Origin: Planosporangium thailandense
GTDB taxonomy: Bacteria > Actinomycetota > Actinomycetes > Mycobacteriales > Micromonosporaceae
NCBI RefSeq assembly: GCF_011947195.1
Contig: NZ_JAATVY010000001.1
Coordinates: 1-64,000, forward strand
Length of the DNA: 64,000 nucleotides
Reading direction: 5' to 3'
Shown: positions 12,873 through 22,323 of the stretch, piece after piece
Numbering within the stretch: the first letter of the stretch is position 1
Layout of the letters: the number at the start of each line of letters is the position of its first letter
The notes under the pieces: model-generated
Told to the model about the DNA's origin: nothing
The model's input: the letters and a program-made list of their open reading frames with translations, nothing else
Databases searched by the model: none
Position numbers and translations under genes: made by a program

Positions 12873-13172
12873 ATGGCTGCCATTTCCCGCGAGGAGGTCG
12901 CGCATCTGGCGCACCTCGCGCGGCTCGCCGTAAACGATGCGGAGCTGGACACGTTCGCCGGGCAGCTCGACGTGATCCTCCAGGCCGTCGCTCGGGTGGG
13001 CGAGGTGACCGCCGCGGACATTCCGCCGACCTCGCACTCGGTGCCGTTGACGAACGTGCTGCGCGAGGACGTCGTGACGCCGGGCCTGACCCGCGACGAG
13101 GCGCTGTCCGGTGCGCCGGACGTCGCCGAGGACCGGTTCCGGGTACCCCGGATTCTGGACGAGGAGGCCTGA
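12873..13172 (+). CDS. gatC: Glu/Asp-tRNA amidotransferase subunit C
   Basis: 99 aa, the small subunit that wraps round GatA and stabilises the GatCAB complex, which converts Glu-tRNA(Gln) and Asp-tRNA(Asn) to their amides. The conserved helix [17 protein letters not shown] and the C-terminal FRVPRIL are typical. ATG 12873 is preceded by AAAAGGGG. A -10-like TAGACT at 12827-12832 may start the gatCAB message. gatA begins 5 nt after its stop. Confidence 0.93.
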   Translation: MAAISREEVAHLAHLARLAVNDAELDTFAGQLDVILQAVARVGEVTAADIPPTSHSVPLTNVLREDVVTPGLTRDEALSGAPDVAEDRFRVPRILDEEA

Positions 13173-13177
13173 CCGCC

Positions 13178-14668
13178 GTGACTGACGTAACCAGGGCGAC
13201 CGCCGCCGAGCTGGGTCGGCTCATCGGCTCCGGGGAGGTCTCCGCCGAGGAGGTCACCCGCGCCCACCTCGACCGCATCGCCGAGGTCGACGACCGGGTG
13301 CACGCGTTCCTGCACGTCGACGCCGAAGGGGCGATCGCCGCGGCGCGCGCGGTCGACGCCGCCCGTGCCCGGGGGGAGCAGCTCGGCCCCCTCGCCGGCG
13401 TGCCGATCGCGATCAAGGACGTGATCGCCACCAAGGGCGTACCGACGACCTGCGCGTCCAAGATCCTTGAGGGGTGGCGGCCGCCCTACGACGCCACGAT
13501 CATGGAGCGGATCCACGCCGCCGGCATGGTGATGCTCGGCAAGACCAACATGGACGAGTTCGCGATGGGCTCGTCGACGGAGTACTCGGCGTACGGCGTC
13601 ACCCGCAACCCGTGGGACCTCGACCGGATTCCGGGCGGCTCGGGTGGCGGCTCGGCGGCCGCGGTCGCCGCGTACGAGGCGCCGCTCGCGATCGGCACCG
13701 ATACCGGTGGTTCGATCCGCCAGCCCGGCGCGGTCACCGGCACCGTCGGCTCCAAGCCGACGTACGGCGGCACCTCCCGGTACGGGCTCGTCGCCTTCTC
13801 CTCGTCGCTGGACACCCCCGGCCCGGTGTCGCGCAACGTGCTCGACGCGGCGCTGCTGCACGAGGTCATCGGCGGGCACGACCCGCGCGACTCGACGTCG
13901 ATCCCGGCGCCCGTGCCGCCCGTCGTCGAGGCGGCCCGCCGCGGCGCGACCGGCGACCTGACCGGCGTACGGCTCGGCCTGGTGCGCGAGTTCACCGGCG
14001 AGGGCGCCGAGCCGGGAGTCGCGGCCGCGGTCCGGGACGCGATCGACGCGCTGGTCAAGCTCGGCGCCGAGGTCGTCGAGGTGTCCTGCCCGCACTTCGA
14101 GTACGCCCTGCCGGCCTACTACCTGATCGCGCCGAGCGAGGCCTCGTCCAACCTGGCCCGCTTCGACAGCGTCCGCTACGGGCTGCGCGTCGGCGACGAC
14201 GGCCAGCGCTCGCTCGAAGAGGTCATGTCGCTGACCCGCGAGGCCGGCTTCGGCCCCGAGGTGAAGCGCCGGATCATCCTCGGCACGTACGCGCTGTCGG
14301 CCGGCTACTACGACGCCTACTACGGCCAGGCGCAGAAGGTGCGCACCCTGATCACGAACGACTTCAAGGCCGCGTTCGAGCAGGTCGACGTGCTGGTCGC
14401 GCCGACCACGCCGTTCGTGGCGTTCCCGTTCGGCGCGCGTACCTCCGACCCGTACCAGATGTACCTCGCCGACCTGTACACGATCCCGTCCAACCTGTAC
14501 GGCGGCCCGGCGATCTCCGTGCCCGCCGGTCTGTCCGGCGGGATGCCGGTCGGCCTGCAGATCATGGCCCCGACCATGGCCGACGACCGGATGTACCGGG
14601 TCGCGGCCGCGTGCGAGACCGCGATCCCCACGCTGACGCCGCCCACCCTGTCTGGGAGCAACGCATGA
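13178..14668 (+). CDS. gatA: Glu/Asp-tRNA amidotransferase subunit A (amidase)
   Basis: The glutaminase subunit that releases ammonia from glutamine for GatB. It is an amidase-signature enzyme of 496 aa with the full Ser-cisSer-Lys triad: K80 in [11 protein letters not shown]155 in the [13 protein letters not shown] loop and S179 in [12 protein letters not shown]. The GTG start lies 5 nt after gatC, and the stop overlaps the gatB ATG (ATGA), so the three subunits are coupled. Confidence 0.96.
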   Translation: MTDVTRATAAELGRLIGSGEVSAEEVTRAHLDRIAEVDDRVHAFLHVDAEGAIAAARAVDAARARGEQLGPLAGVPIAIKDVIATKGVPTTCASKILEGWRPPYDATIMERIHAAGMVMLGKTNMDEFAMGSSTEYSAYGVTRNPWDLDRIPGGSGGGSAAAVAAYEAPLAIGTDTGGSIRQPGAVTGTVGSKPTYGGTSRYGLVAFSSSLDTPGPVSRNVLDAALLHEVIGGHDPRDSTSIPAPVPPVVEAARRGATGDLTGVRLGLVREFTGEGAEPGVAAAVRDAIDALVKLGAEVVEVSCPHFEYALPAYYLIAPSEASSNLARFDSVRYGLRVGDDGQRSLEEVMSLTREAGFGPEVKRRIILGTYALSAGYYDAYYGQAQKVRTLITNDFKAAFEQVDVLVAPTTPFVAFPFGARTSDPYQMYLADLYTIPSNLYGGPAISVPAGLSGGMPVGLQIMAPTMADDRMYRVAAACETAIPTLTPPTLSGSNA

Positions 14669-16164
14669 CCACGACCGCCCCGTCGACCGTCGAAGAGGTC
14701 ATTACCCGCTACGAGCCGGTGATCGGCCTGGAGACCCACGTCGAGCTGGGTACCCGCACGAAGATGTTCTGCGGCTGCCCCACCGAGTTCGGCGCCGAGC
14801 CCAACACCCAGGTCTGCCCGGTCTGCCTCGGCCTGCCCGGCAGCCTCCCGGTCGCCAACAAGGCGGCGATCGAGGCGACGATCCGCATCGGTCTGGCGCT
14901 CAACTGCTCGATCGCGACCTGGTGCCGGTTCGCCCGCAAGAACTACTTCTACCCGGACATGCCCAAGGACTACCAGATCAGCCAGTACGACGAGCCGCTG
15001 TGCGTCGACGGCTACCTGGACGTCGAGGTCGAGGGGCAGACCGTACGGGTCGGCATCGAGCGGGTGCACCTGGAGGAGGACACCGGCAAGACGCTGCACA
15101 TCGGCGGCGCGACCGGGCGCATCCACGGGGCGACCGAGTCGCTGGTCGACTACAACCGGGCCGGCATCCCGCTGGTCGAGATCGTCACCAAGCCGGTCGC
15201 CGGCACCGGTGCGCTCGCGCCGGCCGTGGCCCGGGCATACGTGACGGAGCTGCGCGACATCATCCGCTCGCTGGGCGTCTCCGATGTCCGGATGGAGCAG
15301 GGCTCGCTGCGCTGCGACGTCAACACCTCGCTCAACCGGCCCGGTGAGGAGTGGGGCACCCGTACCGAGACCAAGAACGTCAACTCGCTGCGCTCGGTCG
15401 AGCGGGCGGTCCGCTCGGAGATGCTGCGCCAGGCGGCGGTGCTCGACGCCGGGGGCAAGATCACCCAGGAGACGCGGCACTTCCACGAGGACACCGGCGA
15501 GACCACGTCCGGCCGCAGCAAGGAGACGGCGACCGACTACCGGTACTTCCCGGACCCCGACCTGGTGCCGCTCGCGCCCGATCCGGCGTGGGTCGAGGAG
15601 CTGAAGGCGGCCCTGCCCGAGCCGCCCCGGGTGCACCGCGAGCGGCTGCGCGAGCAGTGGGGCGTCTCCGAGCACGACATGCAGTCGATCATCAACGCCG
15701 GCGCGGTGGAGCTGATCGAGGCGACCGTCGCCGAGGGCGCCTCGCCCGACGCGGCCCGCAAGTGGTGGCTCGGCGAGCTGGCGCGGCGCGCCAACGAGAC
15801 CGGAGTCGAGCTGGCCGAAGTGGGCGCCACCCCGGCGCACGTCGCCGAGCTGCAGCGCCTCGTCGACGAGGGCAAGCTGACCGACAAGCTGGCCCGTACC
15901 GTCCTGGAAGGCGTGGTGGCCGGCGAGGGCAGCCCGAGCGAGGTCGTCGCCGCGCGCGGGCTGGAGGTCGTGTCGGACACCGGCGCGCTCACCGCGGCCG
16001 TGGACGAGGCGATCGCCGCCAACCCGGACGTGGCGCAGAAGGTCCGCGACGGCAAGGTCGCCGCGGCCGGTGCGCTGGTCGGCGCGGTCATGAAGGCCAC
16101 CAAGGGCCAGGCCGACGCCAAGACGGTACGCGAACTGATCCTTTCGCGGCTCGGCGCCGCCTGA
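14665..16164 (+). CDS. gatB: Glu/Asp-tRNA amidotransferase subunit B
   Basis: The kinase/transamidase subunit, 499 aa. The family block [13 protein letters not shown] is near the N-terminus, CGCPTEF and CPVCLGLPG supply the cysteine pairs that bind zinc in some members, and [16 protein letters not shown] is the catalytic-site signature. The C-terminal YqeY-like helical tail (about 350-495) binds tRNA. The start overlaps the gatA stop by 4 nt. A 19-bp stem-loop follows the stop. Confidence 0.96.
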   Translation: MTTTAPSTVEEVITRYEPVIGLETHVELGTRTKMFCGCPTEFGAEPNTQVCPVCLGLPGSLPVANKAAIEATIRIGLALNCSIATWCRFARKNYFYPDMPKDYQISQYDEPLCVDGYLDVEVEGQTVRVGIERVHLEEDTGKTLHIGGATGRIHGATESLVDYNRAGIPLVEIVTKPVAGTGALAPAVARAYVTELRDIIRSLGVSDVRMEQGSLRCDVNTSLNRPGEEWGTRTETKNVNSLRSVERAVRSEMLRQAAVLDAGGKITQETRHFHEDTGETTSGRSKETATDYRYFPDPDLVPLAPDPAWVEELKAALPEPPRVHRERLREQWGVSEHDMQSIINAGAVELIEATVAEGASPDAARKWWLGELARRANETGVELAEVGATPAHVAELQRLVDEGKLTDKLARTVLEGVVAGEGSPSEVVAARGLEVVSDTGALTAAVDEAIAANPDVAQKVRDGKVAAAGALVGAVMKATKGQADAKTVRELILSRLGAA

Positions 16165-16170
16165 CTCGCA

Positions 16171-16218
16171 GATCTTGGACACTTGGCGGTGCCATAGGCC
16201 CGCCAAGTGTCCAAGATC
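16171..16218. terminator. Perfect 19-bp stem-loop between gatB and a convergent gene
   Basis: GATCTTGGACACTTGGCGG (16171-16189) pairs exactly with 16200-16218 around a 10-nt loop. It starts 6 nt after the gatB stop and ends 1 nt before the convergent metallophosphoesterase stop, so it can terminate both. There is no U tract. Confidence 0.8.
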
Positions 16219-16219
16219 G

Positions 16220-17830
16220 CTATGAGGCGCTGGGCGACGGTGTCGGTGCGGCGTCCCCGGTCTGGTCGTCCTTGACGAGGTGCCGCTGCAGCGTCACCTC
16301 GGTCTGCCCGGTGCCGCCCACCGAGATGTCGTCGTAGGCCTGCAGCGTGTGCTTCTTCGCGTCGAAGTACAGCACCGACAGCGCCAGCGGCAGCGGCTCC
16401 TTGCCCTCCAGGCCCCGCAGGCCGGCCCCGCCGGTCGAGCCTTCGACCATCAGCAGGGTCCGCGCCGTGCCCGGGGCGGTGCCGCCCGGGTTGGCCAGCC
16501 GCCGGACCTCGCGCTGGTGCAGGTGGCCGGAGAGCACCAGCGGTACCCGGCCGGCCAGCGGCATCGCGGCCGTCGGGTCGTGCACGAGCGCGATGTCCGG
16601 GGCGTGCTGCATCTCCAGGATCGAGTTGGCCAGCAGCTGCCCGGCGTTGATCTCCTGCTGTACGCCCTTGTCCTGGGCGGCGCCGGGGGCGTTGTTCGGC
16701 GAAGACTTGTCCGGGGTGAACTGCGGGTCGCCGATACCGGTGATCGTGAGTCCGTCGATGGTGACCGCTCCGCCGTCGAGGACCTTCGCATTGGGCTGCC
16801 GGGCCACCGCCGCCTGAGTGTTCATGGAGTCGTGGTTGCCGCGGACGAACACGTACGGCACCTTCAGCGAGGCGATCGACGACACGTACGACGCCTCCGG
16901 CTCGCTGCCCCAGTCGGTCATGTCGCCGGTATCGATGATCAGATTGACGTTGAACTGCTGTGCGACCGTCCGTACGACCGACCAGGCGGCCGGGTTGAGG
17001 TGCATGTCGGAGATGTGCAGGACCCGGATCGTGGAGTTGTCCGGCTCGTACACCGGCAGCGTGGAGATCGTGTCGTACAGCTTGCCGACGTTTCCGACCA
17101 GCCGCTGTAGCTCGGCCCGGTACGCCGAGTACCGGCCGGCGATCTGCCGGGCGTCGCCGACGACGGCCGGGGCGTTGACCAGCAGACCCTCGTACCGTGG
17201 CTCCTCGATGGCGGCGGGCCGGAACGTGGCGACCGAGACGACCGCCGTGCCGGCGAGGATGGCCAGCGACAGGCCACCGGACGCGGCCACCCGCCGCACC
17301 GAGCGGTACAGCAGCGCGGTGAGGACCATCGCACCGAGTACGGATACCCCGGCGACCTGGAAGACCAGCCGCAGCACCCCGTCGCGTAGGTCGTCGACCG
17401 CGCCGCCACTGGCCTTCTCGAGCGCTGCCGGGTTGGTGACCAGCGCCTTCGCGCGCTGCTGGTCGAGCGCGGTGAGCTGCACCGACAGGTGCGCCGGGCC
17501 GGAGTGACTGGCCAGGTGCAGCGAACCGAGCGGTGGGATGCCGACATCCGTGCCACCGTTCAGCGCCGGGGTGACGGCGAACCTTGCGTGGAACGGCCCC
17601 ACGTCGGCGGAGACCCGCCCGGCTATCAGGACACCGACGACCATGCCGACCGCCGTCACGGCGAGCAGGCCGAGCAGCCAGCCGGCGCGCCGGACGTGGC
17701 GGTGGCGCAGAACCCGCACGCCGGGCGCCAGGGCGGCGCTCACCACCCGTAGACCGGCGTACAGGCGACGCCCGGCAGCGGCGAGCCGGCCACGGCGCGA
17801 CAGATCATCGTTCGGGGACACAGAATCCAT
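16220..17830 (-). CDS. Membrane-anchored metallophosphoesterase
   Basis: 536 aa. N-terminal half: a basic cytoplasmic start, a membrane helix at about 45-70 (WLLGLLAVTAVGMVVGVLIA), an outside segment, then two more helices (about 170-220). C-terminal half: a calcineurin-type phosphoesterase with all metal motifs, HISDMHLN, DTGDMTDWGSE, VRGNHDSMN and SGHLHQRE. Substrate unknown; related proteins cleave phosphodiesters or lipid-linked phosphates. ATG 17830 is used; an in-frame TTG at 17842 directly after the upstream stop is the alternative. It is downstream of, and probably co-transcribed with, the sugar-dehydrogenase-like lipoprotein gene. Confidence 0.85.
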   Translation of the reverse strand: MDSVSPNDDLSRRGRLAAAGRRLYAGLRVVSAALAPGVRVLRHRHVRRAGWLLGLLAVTAVGMVVGVLIAGRVSADVGPFHARFAVTPALNGGTDVGIPPLGSLHLASHSGPAHLSVQLTALDQQRAKALVTNPAALEKASGGAVDDLRDGVLRLVFQVAGVSVLGAMVLTALLYRSVRRVAASGGLSLAILAGTAVVSVATFRPAAIEEPRYEGLLVNAPAVVGDARQIAGRYSAYRAELQRLVGNVGKLYDTISTLPVYEPDNSTIRVLHISDMHLNPAAWSVVRTVAQQFNVNLIIDTGDMTDWGSEPEASYVSSIASLKVPYVFVRGNHDSMNTQAAVARQPNAKVLDGGAVTIDGLTITGIGDPQFTPDKSSPNNAPGAAQDKGVQQEINAGQLLANSILEMQHAPDIALVHDPTAAMPLAGRVPLVLSGHLHQREVRRLANPGGTAPGTARTLLMVEGSTGGAGLRGLEGKEPLPLALSVLYFDAKKHTLQAYDDISVGGTGQTEVTLQRHLVKDDQTGDAAPTPSPSAS

Positions 17831-17842
17831 AGTGCCCGACAA

Positions 17843-19042
17843 TCAGCTGCGGTCCGCGCCTCCGGCACCGGAGATGACCACCCGGATGATCTGGTCGTCG
17901 TCCGGCTTGGGCGTGCCCCTGCCGTCCCGGTTGGAGGTGGAGATCCACAGCGAACCGTCGGGTGCCACGGTGGCCGCGCGTAGCCGGCCGTACGTTCCGA
18001 CCAGGAGCGGGGCGGGCGCGCCGAAAAGACCGCCCGCCGCGGTGAGCTGCATCAGCCACAGCCGTTGGCCTTTCAGGCAGGCGGTGGCCAGCACCTTGCC
18101 CGCCACGACCGCCGCCCCCGAGCAGGACGCCTCGGACGGCTTCCACGAAACGATCGGGTCGACGAACCGGCTGTCGCGCGCGACGCCCTCCGCCACGGGC
18201 CAGCCGTAGTTCTTTCCCGCCTCGATGACGTTGACCTCGTCCCAGGTGTCCTGGCCGAACTCGGTGGCGTACAGGTGCTTGGCCGGATCCCAGGCCAGCC
18301 CCTGTACGTTGCGATGCCCGTACGAATAGACCAGGTTGTTGAACGGGTTGCCCGGGGCCGGCTTGCCGTCCGGGGTCATGCGCAGGATCTTCCCAGCCAG
18401 GCTGGTGGTGTCCTGCGCGAGGCTGCGCTGGCCGGCGTCGCCGGTGCTGGCGTAGAGGAACCCGTCCGGGCCGAACGCCAGCCGCCCGCCGTCGTGGTTG
18501 GCGGCGGCCGGGATACCGGTGACGATCGGCTGCGGCTTGGCCCCGAGCGTCAGCTTCGCGATGCGGTTGTCGGTCGCGGTCGTGTAGTACACGAAGATCG
18601 TCTTGTCGGTGGCGTAGGCGGGGGACACCGCGAGCCCCAGCAGGCCGCCCTCCCCGTTGGGGACGGCGTCGTCGATGGTCTGCGCCGTGGTGACCGTGAG
18701 GCCGCTCGCGTCGCTGTCCGGACCGAGCTTTAGGATCCGCCTGCTGTTGCGTTCGGTGACCAGCGCCGCGCCGTCGGGCAGGAAGGCGACCTCCCAGGGC
18801 ACGTCCAGGTGTTTGGCCAGCACCGTGGTGACCACGCTCAGATCGTCACCGCCTGAGCTGGCCGAAGACGACGGCGTCGGCAGGTTGGGAGGCGAGCCCG
18901 CCTGGTCGGGAGGGGGCGGACCGAAGGAGCAGCCCGCGACGAGCAGGCCCGCGACCAAGGTCCCGACCACCGCGCGGACGGCGGCCCGGGCGTCTGCGCG
19001 AAGTCCGCCGTCGATGGAGCGCTCAGGGGCGGGGGCGATCAC
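17843..19042 (-). CDS. Glucose/sorbosone dehydrogenase-like lipoprotein (LppZ type)
   Basis: A six-bladed beta-propeller of the soluble PQQ sugar dehydrogenase family: [44 protein letters not shown] and [15 protein letters not shown] are its repeated motifs. The N-terminus is a lipoprotein signal with lipobox LVAGC (cysteine about 38 from the chosen start), so it is anchored outside the membrane. GTG 19042 is preferred over the more distal start at 19132 because a -10 box sits 8 nt upstream and the signal peptide then has normal length. 399 aa. Mycobacterial LppZ occupies the same position after gatB as I recall. True enzymatic activity and PQQ use are unproven. Confidence 0.85.
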   Translation of the reverse strand: MIAPAPERSIDGGLRADARAAVRAVVGTLVAGLLVAGCSFGPPPPDQAGSPPNLPTPSSSASSGGDDLSVVTTVLAKHLDVPWEVAFLPDGAALVTERNSRRILKLGPDSDASGLTVTTAQTIDDAVPNGEGGLLGLAVSPAYATDKTIFVYYTTATDNRIAKLTLGAKPQPIVTGIPAAANHDGGRLAFGPDGFLYASTGDAGQRSLAQDTTSLAGKILRMTPDGKPAPGNPFNNLVYSYGHRNVQGLAWDPAKHLYATEFGQDTWDEVNVIEAGKNYGWPVAEGVARDSRFVDPIVSWKPSEASCSGAAVVAGKVLATACLKGQRLWLMQLTAAGGLFGAPAPLLVGTYGRLRAATVAPDGSLWISTSNRDGRGTPKPDDDQIIRVVISGAGGADRS

Positions 19043-19049
19043 GCCGTCC

Positions 19050-19055
19050 AGCCTA
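19050..19055 (-). promoter_or_regulatory. -10 box TAGGCT for the leaderless lipoprotein gene
   Basis: Read on the minus strand, TAGGCT ends 8 nt before GTG 19042, identical in sequence and spacing to the box before iscS. It also settles the start codon of this gene. Confidence 0.5.
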
Positions 19056-19141
19056 ACCGGACCGCGCCGCCCGCCTTGGGGACGCGCGGACGGGGACGAG
19101 TGCCGGGCGACCCGATGGCGACCGTCGGTCACGAGGCCGGA

Positions 19142-19147
19142 TACGGT
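19142..19147 (+). promoter_or_regulatory. -10 box TACGGT for the 2-hydroxyacid dehydrogenase gene
   Basis: TACGGT ends 9 nt before GTG 19156 but only 3 nt before ATG 19150, which favours the GTG as the start. Confidence 0.4.
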
Positions 19148-19155
19148 AGATGATC

Positions 19156-20067
19156 GTGAAGGTCTGGATTCCCGACGAGATCGGACGGTCGCTGCTCGGC
19201 GATCTGCCCACGGAGACGACGGTGGAGGTGTTCGCCGGCGACGGCGCGCCGCCGTCCGACCCGGCGACGGTCGAGTTCTGGTCGCCGCCGTTCCTGTCGA
19301 CGAGCGCCGCCGCCGAACTGTTCGCCGGGATGCCCCGGCTGCGCGTGGTGCAACTGCTGTCGGCCGGCGCGGACGCGTGGGTCGACCGGATCCCGGCCGG
19401 GGTCACGCTCTGCGACGCCCAGGGCGTACACGACTCCTCGACCTCCGAGTGGGTGGTCGGCGCGATGCTGTCGTACCTGCGGGAGTTCCCGAGGTTCGTC
19501 CGTGCCCAGGAACGGCGGGAATGGGCGTACGGCGTGACCGACGAACTGGCCGGCAAGCGCGTGCTCATCGTCGGCGCCGGTTCGATCGGCCGGGCCATCG
19601 CCCGCCGGCTGGAGCCCTTCGAGGTGTCGCTGACGCTGGTCGCCCGTACCGCCCGCGACGGCGTCCACGGCGTCGACGAGCTGCCCCGGCTGCTGCCGTA
19701 CGCCGACGTGGTGGTGCTCGTCGTGCCGCTCACGCGCGAGACCACAGGCCTGGTCGACGCCGCGTTCCTCGCCGCGATGCCCGACGGATCACTGCTCGTG
19801 AACGCGGCCCGTGGCCCCGTCGTGGACACCGCGGCGCTCACCGCCGAGCTCGCGACCGGGCGCATCGCGGCGGCCGTCGACGTGACCGACCCCGAGCCGC
19901 TACCGGCCGACCACCCGTTGTGGGACATGCCGAACCTGCTGCTCACGCCGCATGTCGGGGGATCCGTACAGGGATTTCGGCCGCGGACGTACCGTCTCGC
20001 CGGCGACCAGATCCGCCGATTCGCCGCCGGGCAGCCGCTGAAGAACGTGGTGACCGACGGCTACTGA
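19156..20067 (+). CDS. D-isomer-specific 2-hydroxyacid dehydrogenase
   Basis: An NAD(P)-dependent oxidoreductase of 303 aa. The Rossmann motif [18 protein letters not shown], the catalytic arginine region [10 protein letters not shown], the Glu region DVTDPEPLP and the catalytic His in LLLTPHVGG are all present. It resembles the glyoxylate/hydroxypyruvate reductase group rather than serine-pathway SerA because it has no ACT domain. The substrate cannot be assigned. GTG 19156 is chosen from promoter spacing; ATG 19150 would add two residues. Its last 7 nt overlap the convergent PH-domain gene. Confidence 0.85.
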   Translation: MKVWIPDEIGRSLLGDLPTETTVEVFAGDGAPPSDPATVEFWSPPFLSTSAAAELFAGMPRLRVVQLLSAGADAWVDRIPAGVTLCDAQGVHDSSTSEWVVGAMLSYLREFPRFVRAQERREWAYGVTDELAGKRVLIVGAGSIGRAIARRLEPFEVSLTLVARTARDGVHGVDELPRLLPYADVVVLVVPLTRETTGLVDAAFLAAMPDGSLLVNAARGPVVDTAALTAELATGRIAAAVDVTDPEPLPADHPLWDMPNLLLTPHVGGSVQGFRPRTYRLAGDQIRRFAAGQPLKNVVTDGY

Positions 20068-20507
20068 GCCCGCCCGGGGTGGCTCTCCCGCTGCTGGGTG
20101 GCGTCGTGCGGGTCGTCGGTCGGGTGCGGGCCATCCGGCGTCCCGTCCGGCTCCGCGGTCTTCTCCACGACCGCGTCCCCGAGCGTCGCCAGGTCGGCTG
20201 CGCCGACGGCGGGCAGCCGCACCTGGCTGCCGGTCGTCAGGATCGCATAGGCCCGCCTGCGGTCGGCGGGCACCAGCGCGGTGATCTGCGACCAGGGGAT
20301 GAACCGCGAGCCGAACAGGGCCCGGATGCGTACGCCCTCGGGGCCCACATCGGTGCCGGCCCGCCAGCCCCACACCCCGACGAGGATCGGTACCAGCGCG
20401 ATCGGCGACAGGTAGATGTGCGACGTGGCAAGCGGCATAGCGCCGAAGAACGCGACGACGGCGGCGACGGTGATGGCGGCGTTGTACCGGAACTTTTGTT
20501 GACGCAC
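20061..20507 (-). CDS. PH-domain membrane protein (Cfp6-like)
   Basis: 148 aa. Two adjoining hydrophobic segments (about 8-50: ITVAAVVAFFGAMPLA, ALVPILVGVWGW) are followed by a bacterial PH-like domain (GVRIRALFGSRFIPWSQI, AYAILTTGSQVRLPAV). A hydrophilic Pro/Asp/His-rich tail ends the protein. GTG 20507 is chosen since hydrophobic similarity starts at RQQKFRYNAA; the longer frame is Pro/Arg-rich and unlike protein. A comparable small membrane protein (Cfp6) lies between the lppZ and ilvB regions in mycobacteria as I recall. Function unknown. Confidence 0.75.
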   Translation of the reverse strand: MRQQKFRYNAAITVAAVVAFFGAMPLATSHIYLSPIALVPILVGVWGWRAGTDVGPEGVRIRALFGSRFIPWSQITALVPADRRRAYAILTTGSQVRLPAVGAADLATLGDAVVEKTAEPDGTPDGPHPTDDPHDATQQRESHPGRAQ

Positions 20508-20725
20508 GGGGTCATCGTCCCATCCCGGCGCGGGCGCCGTTCTCGGTAGGGCCGGATCGCGCCGGGGCGGGTGGCCGCCCGGCGACAGCTCCGGGGCCGG
20601 CGGGCACGGCCGACCCGGGCGTGGGTGCGAAGGCATACATTCATGGACATGAGCGGCTCGCGGCGGCTGGACCGCGGGATCCCTCGTGTTGCCGGCAGTG
20701 GCGCGATGCTGCCAAGGTAGTCGGC

Positions 20726-22321
20726 GTGAGCAGCGGAGAGAGCTGGACTCGCAGCGCTGGACGGCCCGGAGCCGGGCAACAGATCGGCGGCGGCGAGGAA
20801 CAGCCCGCCCCCGACGAGCGGGAACGCCGCCGTGCCCGTTGGCGTGATCTCAGCCCCTCGGCGCTGCGGGCCGGGCCGGTGCCGCGAGCCGAGGAGCTCG
20901 GCGAAGACGACTACTGGTCCTACCTGCGGGGAGACCGCGAGCACCCGCCGTCAGGCGACGACGCCGACGAGCGGGAGGACCGTGCCGCGGCGCGGCAACC
21001 GCCGCCGGCCGAGACGGAGGCCTGGGCAGCGGCGCTCACGCAGACGTGGTCGCCCAGGGTGATGGCGGACGGGGACGCCGAGCAGCCGGAGACCACCGGG
21101 GATCCCGCGCCGCAGCCGCAGCCGCAGCCGCAGCCTCAGCCTCCGCCGCTGCCCGGGCCGGTGGTGCTGCCGGAGTGGGAGCCGGCATTCGAGCCGGTGG
21201 CGGAGCCGGCATCCGAGCCGGTATCCGGGCCGGAGTGGGAGCCGCAGGCGGACCTGGCGCGCGAGCCGCGGACAGCGACGGCGCGCGAGCCGCTGCCGGA
21301 GGGCGATGCGGCCCGGGTTCACGGCCAGCCGGCCGGCCGCGCCCCGGCCGGCTTCACCCGCCGGGAACGCGTCCTGCCGGGGCTCGCGCGGCCGCTGGCG
21401 TTGACCGCGGTGGTGGCGCTCTGCTGGCTCGCCGTGGTTGCGTACGGCGTCGTGCGCCTCGACCTGCTGTGGGGGCTGATCGCGCTGGCCGCGGGAGTCG
21501 GCGCGCTCGCCCTCGGACTGCAGGGCCGCTCGGCCGTCGGGCTGGCGCCGGTGCTCGTCGGTGCGGCGGCCTGGGGCATGACCACCGGCGGCGAGGTACC
21601 GGAGTCGCTGTCCGACGTCGTCGGTGATCTCCAGCTCATAGCGCTGAACGCGCTGTACGCGGTGCCGCTGCTGATCGCGTACGGGCTGACCACCTGGCTG
21701 GACGCGGTGGGATCGGCGCGGGACCGGGTCCGCGCGGCGGTGGAGGGCCGGCGCTGGTGGGGCAGTGCCGACGTACCCGACGCCGAGCCGGGCATCGCCG
21801 AGCTCGAGGCGATCCCGTCGGCGCGGTTCTTCCAGCTTCCGACCGGCCCGTACCCGCATCTCGTCACGGCCGGCCGGCGAGTGGCGCTGATCCGGGGCAC
21901 CGTGTGGCCGCCCGGCGAGTACACGATCACGGAGGCGGGCGAGGTCCACCGCGACGGCCGCGGCTTCGCCCAGGGCTCGGCCGAACTCCGGGCCGCCATC
22001 ACCGAGGCCCGACGCTGGGCCGAGCGGACCGGGTCGGCGGCCTCCGCCGTCACGGGCTTTCTCGTCGTACACCCGGCCAGCGACCGTCCAGGTGACCGCG
22101 TCGACCTGGACCGGCCGCGGACCGGCGGCGTACGGCTGGTCACCGCCGCGGAGTTCATGGCGGTGGCCGGCGACTACCTGGCGGCTGAGCCGTACCGGCT
22201 GGATGTGGTGCTCACCGAGCGGCTCGGCGAGCACCTACCGATCTTCGTCGCGCCCGACCCGGCCGACGCGCCGCCGGCCGGCCGGAAACCGCCGGTCGGC
22301 CAGGAACCGTCGGCCTCCTGA
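20726..22321 (+). CDS. Uncharacterised multi-pass membrane protein with a Pro/Glu-rich N-terminal half
   Basis: 531 aa, no family recognised. Residues 1-205 are hydrophilic and low in complexity, with a PQ run near 128-140 and EP repeats (EPAFEPVAEPASEPVSGP) near 150-170. About four membrane segments follow (about 222-245, 249-268, 271-287, 302-325). The C-terminal 200 residues form a soluble domain with FQLPTGPYPHLVTAGRRVAL, GFLVVHPASD and a final ERLGEHLPIFVAP, likely cytoplasmic and alpha/beta. GTG 20726 is chosen because the frame upstream has no protein-like sequence. Its stop is 2 nt from the convergent ilvD stop. Confidence 0.7.
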   Translation: MSSGESWTRSAGRPGAGQQIGGGEEQPAPDERERRRARWRDLSPSALRAGPVPRAEELGEDDYWSYLRGDREHPPSGDDADEREDRAAARQPPPAETEAWAAALTQTWSPRVMADGDAEQPETTGDPAPQPQPQPQPQPPPLPGPVVLPEWEPAFEPVAEPASEPVSGPEWEPQADLAREPRTATAREPLPEGDAARVHGQPAGRAPAGFTRRERVLPGLARPLALTAVVALCWLAVVAYGVVRLDLLWGLIALAAGVGALALGLQGRSAVGLAPVLVGAAAWGMTTGGEVPESLSDVVGDLQLIALNALYAVPLLIAYGLTTWLDAVGSARDRVRAAVEGRRWWGSADVPDAEPGIAELEAIPSARFFQLPTGPYPHLVTAGRRVALIRGTVWPPGEYTITEAGEVHRDGRGFAQGSAELRAAITEARRWAERTGSAASAVTGFLVVHPASDRPGDRVDLDRPRTGGVRLVTAAEFMAVAGDYLAAEPYRLDVVLTERLGEHLPIFVAPDPADAPPAGRKPPVGQEPSAS

Positions 22322-22323
22322 GG

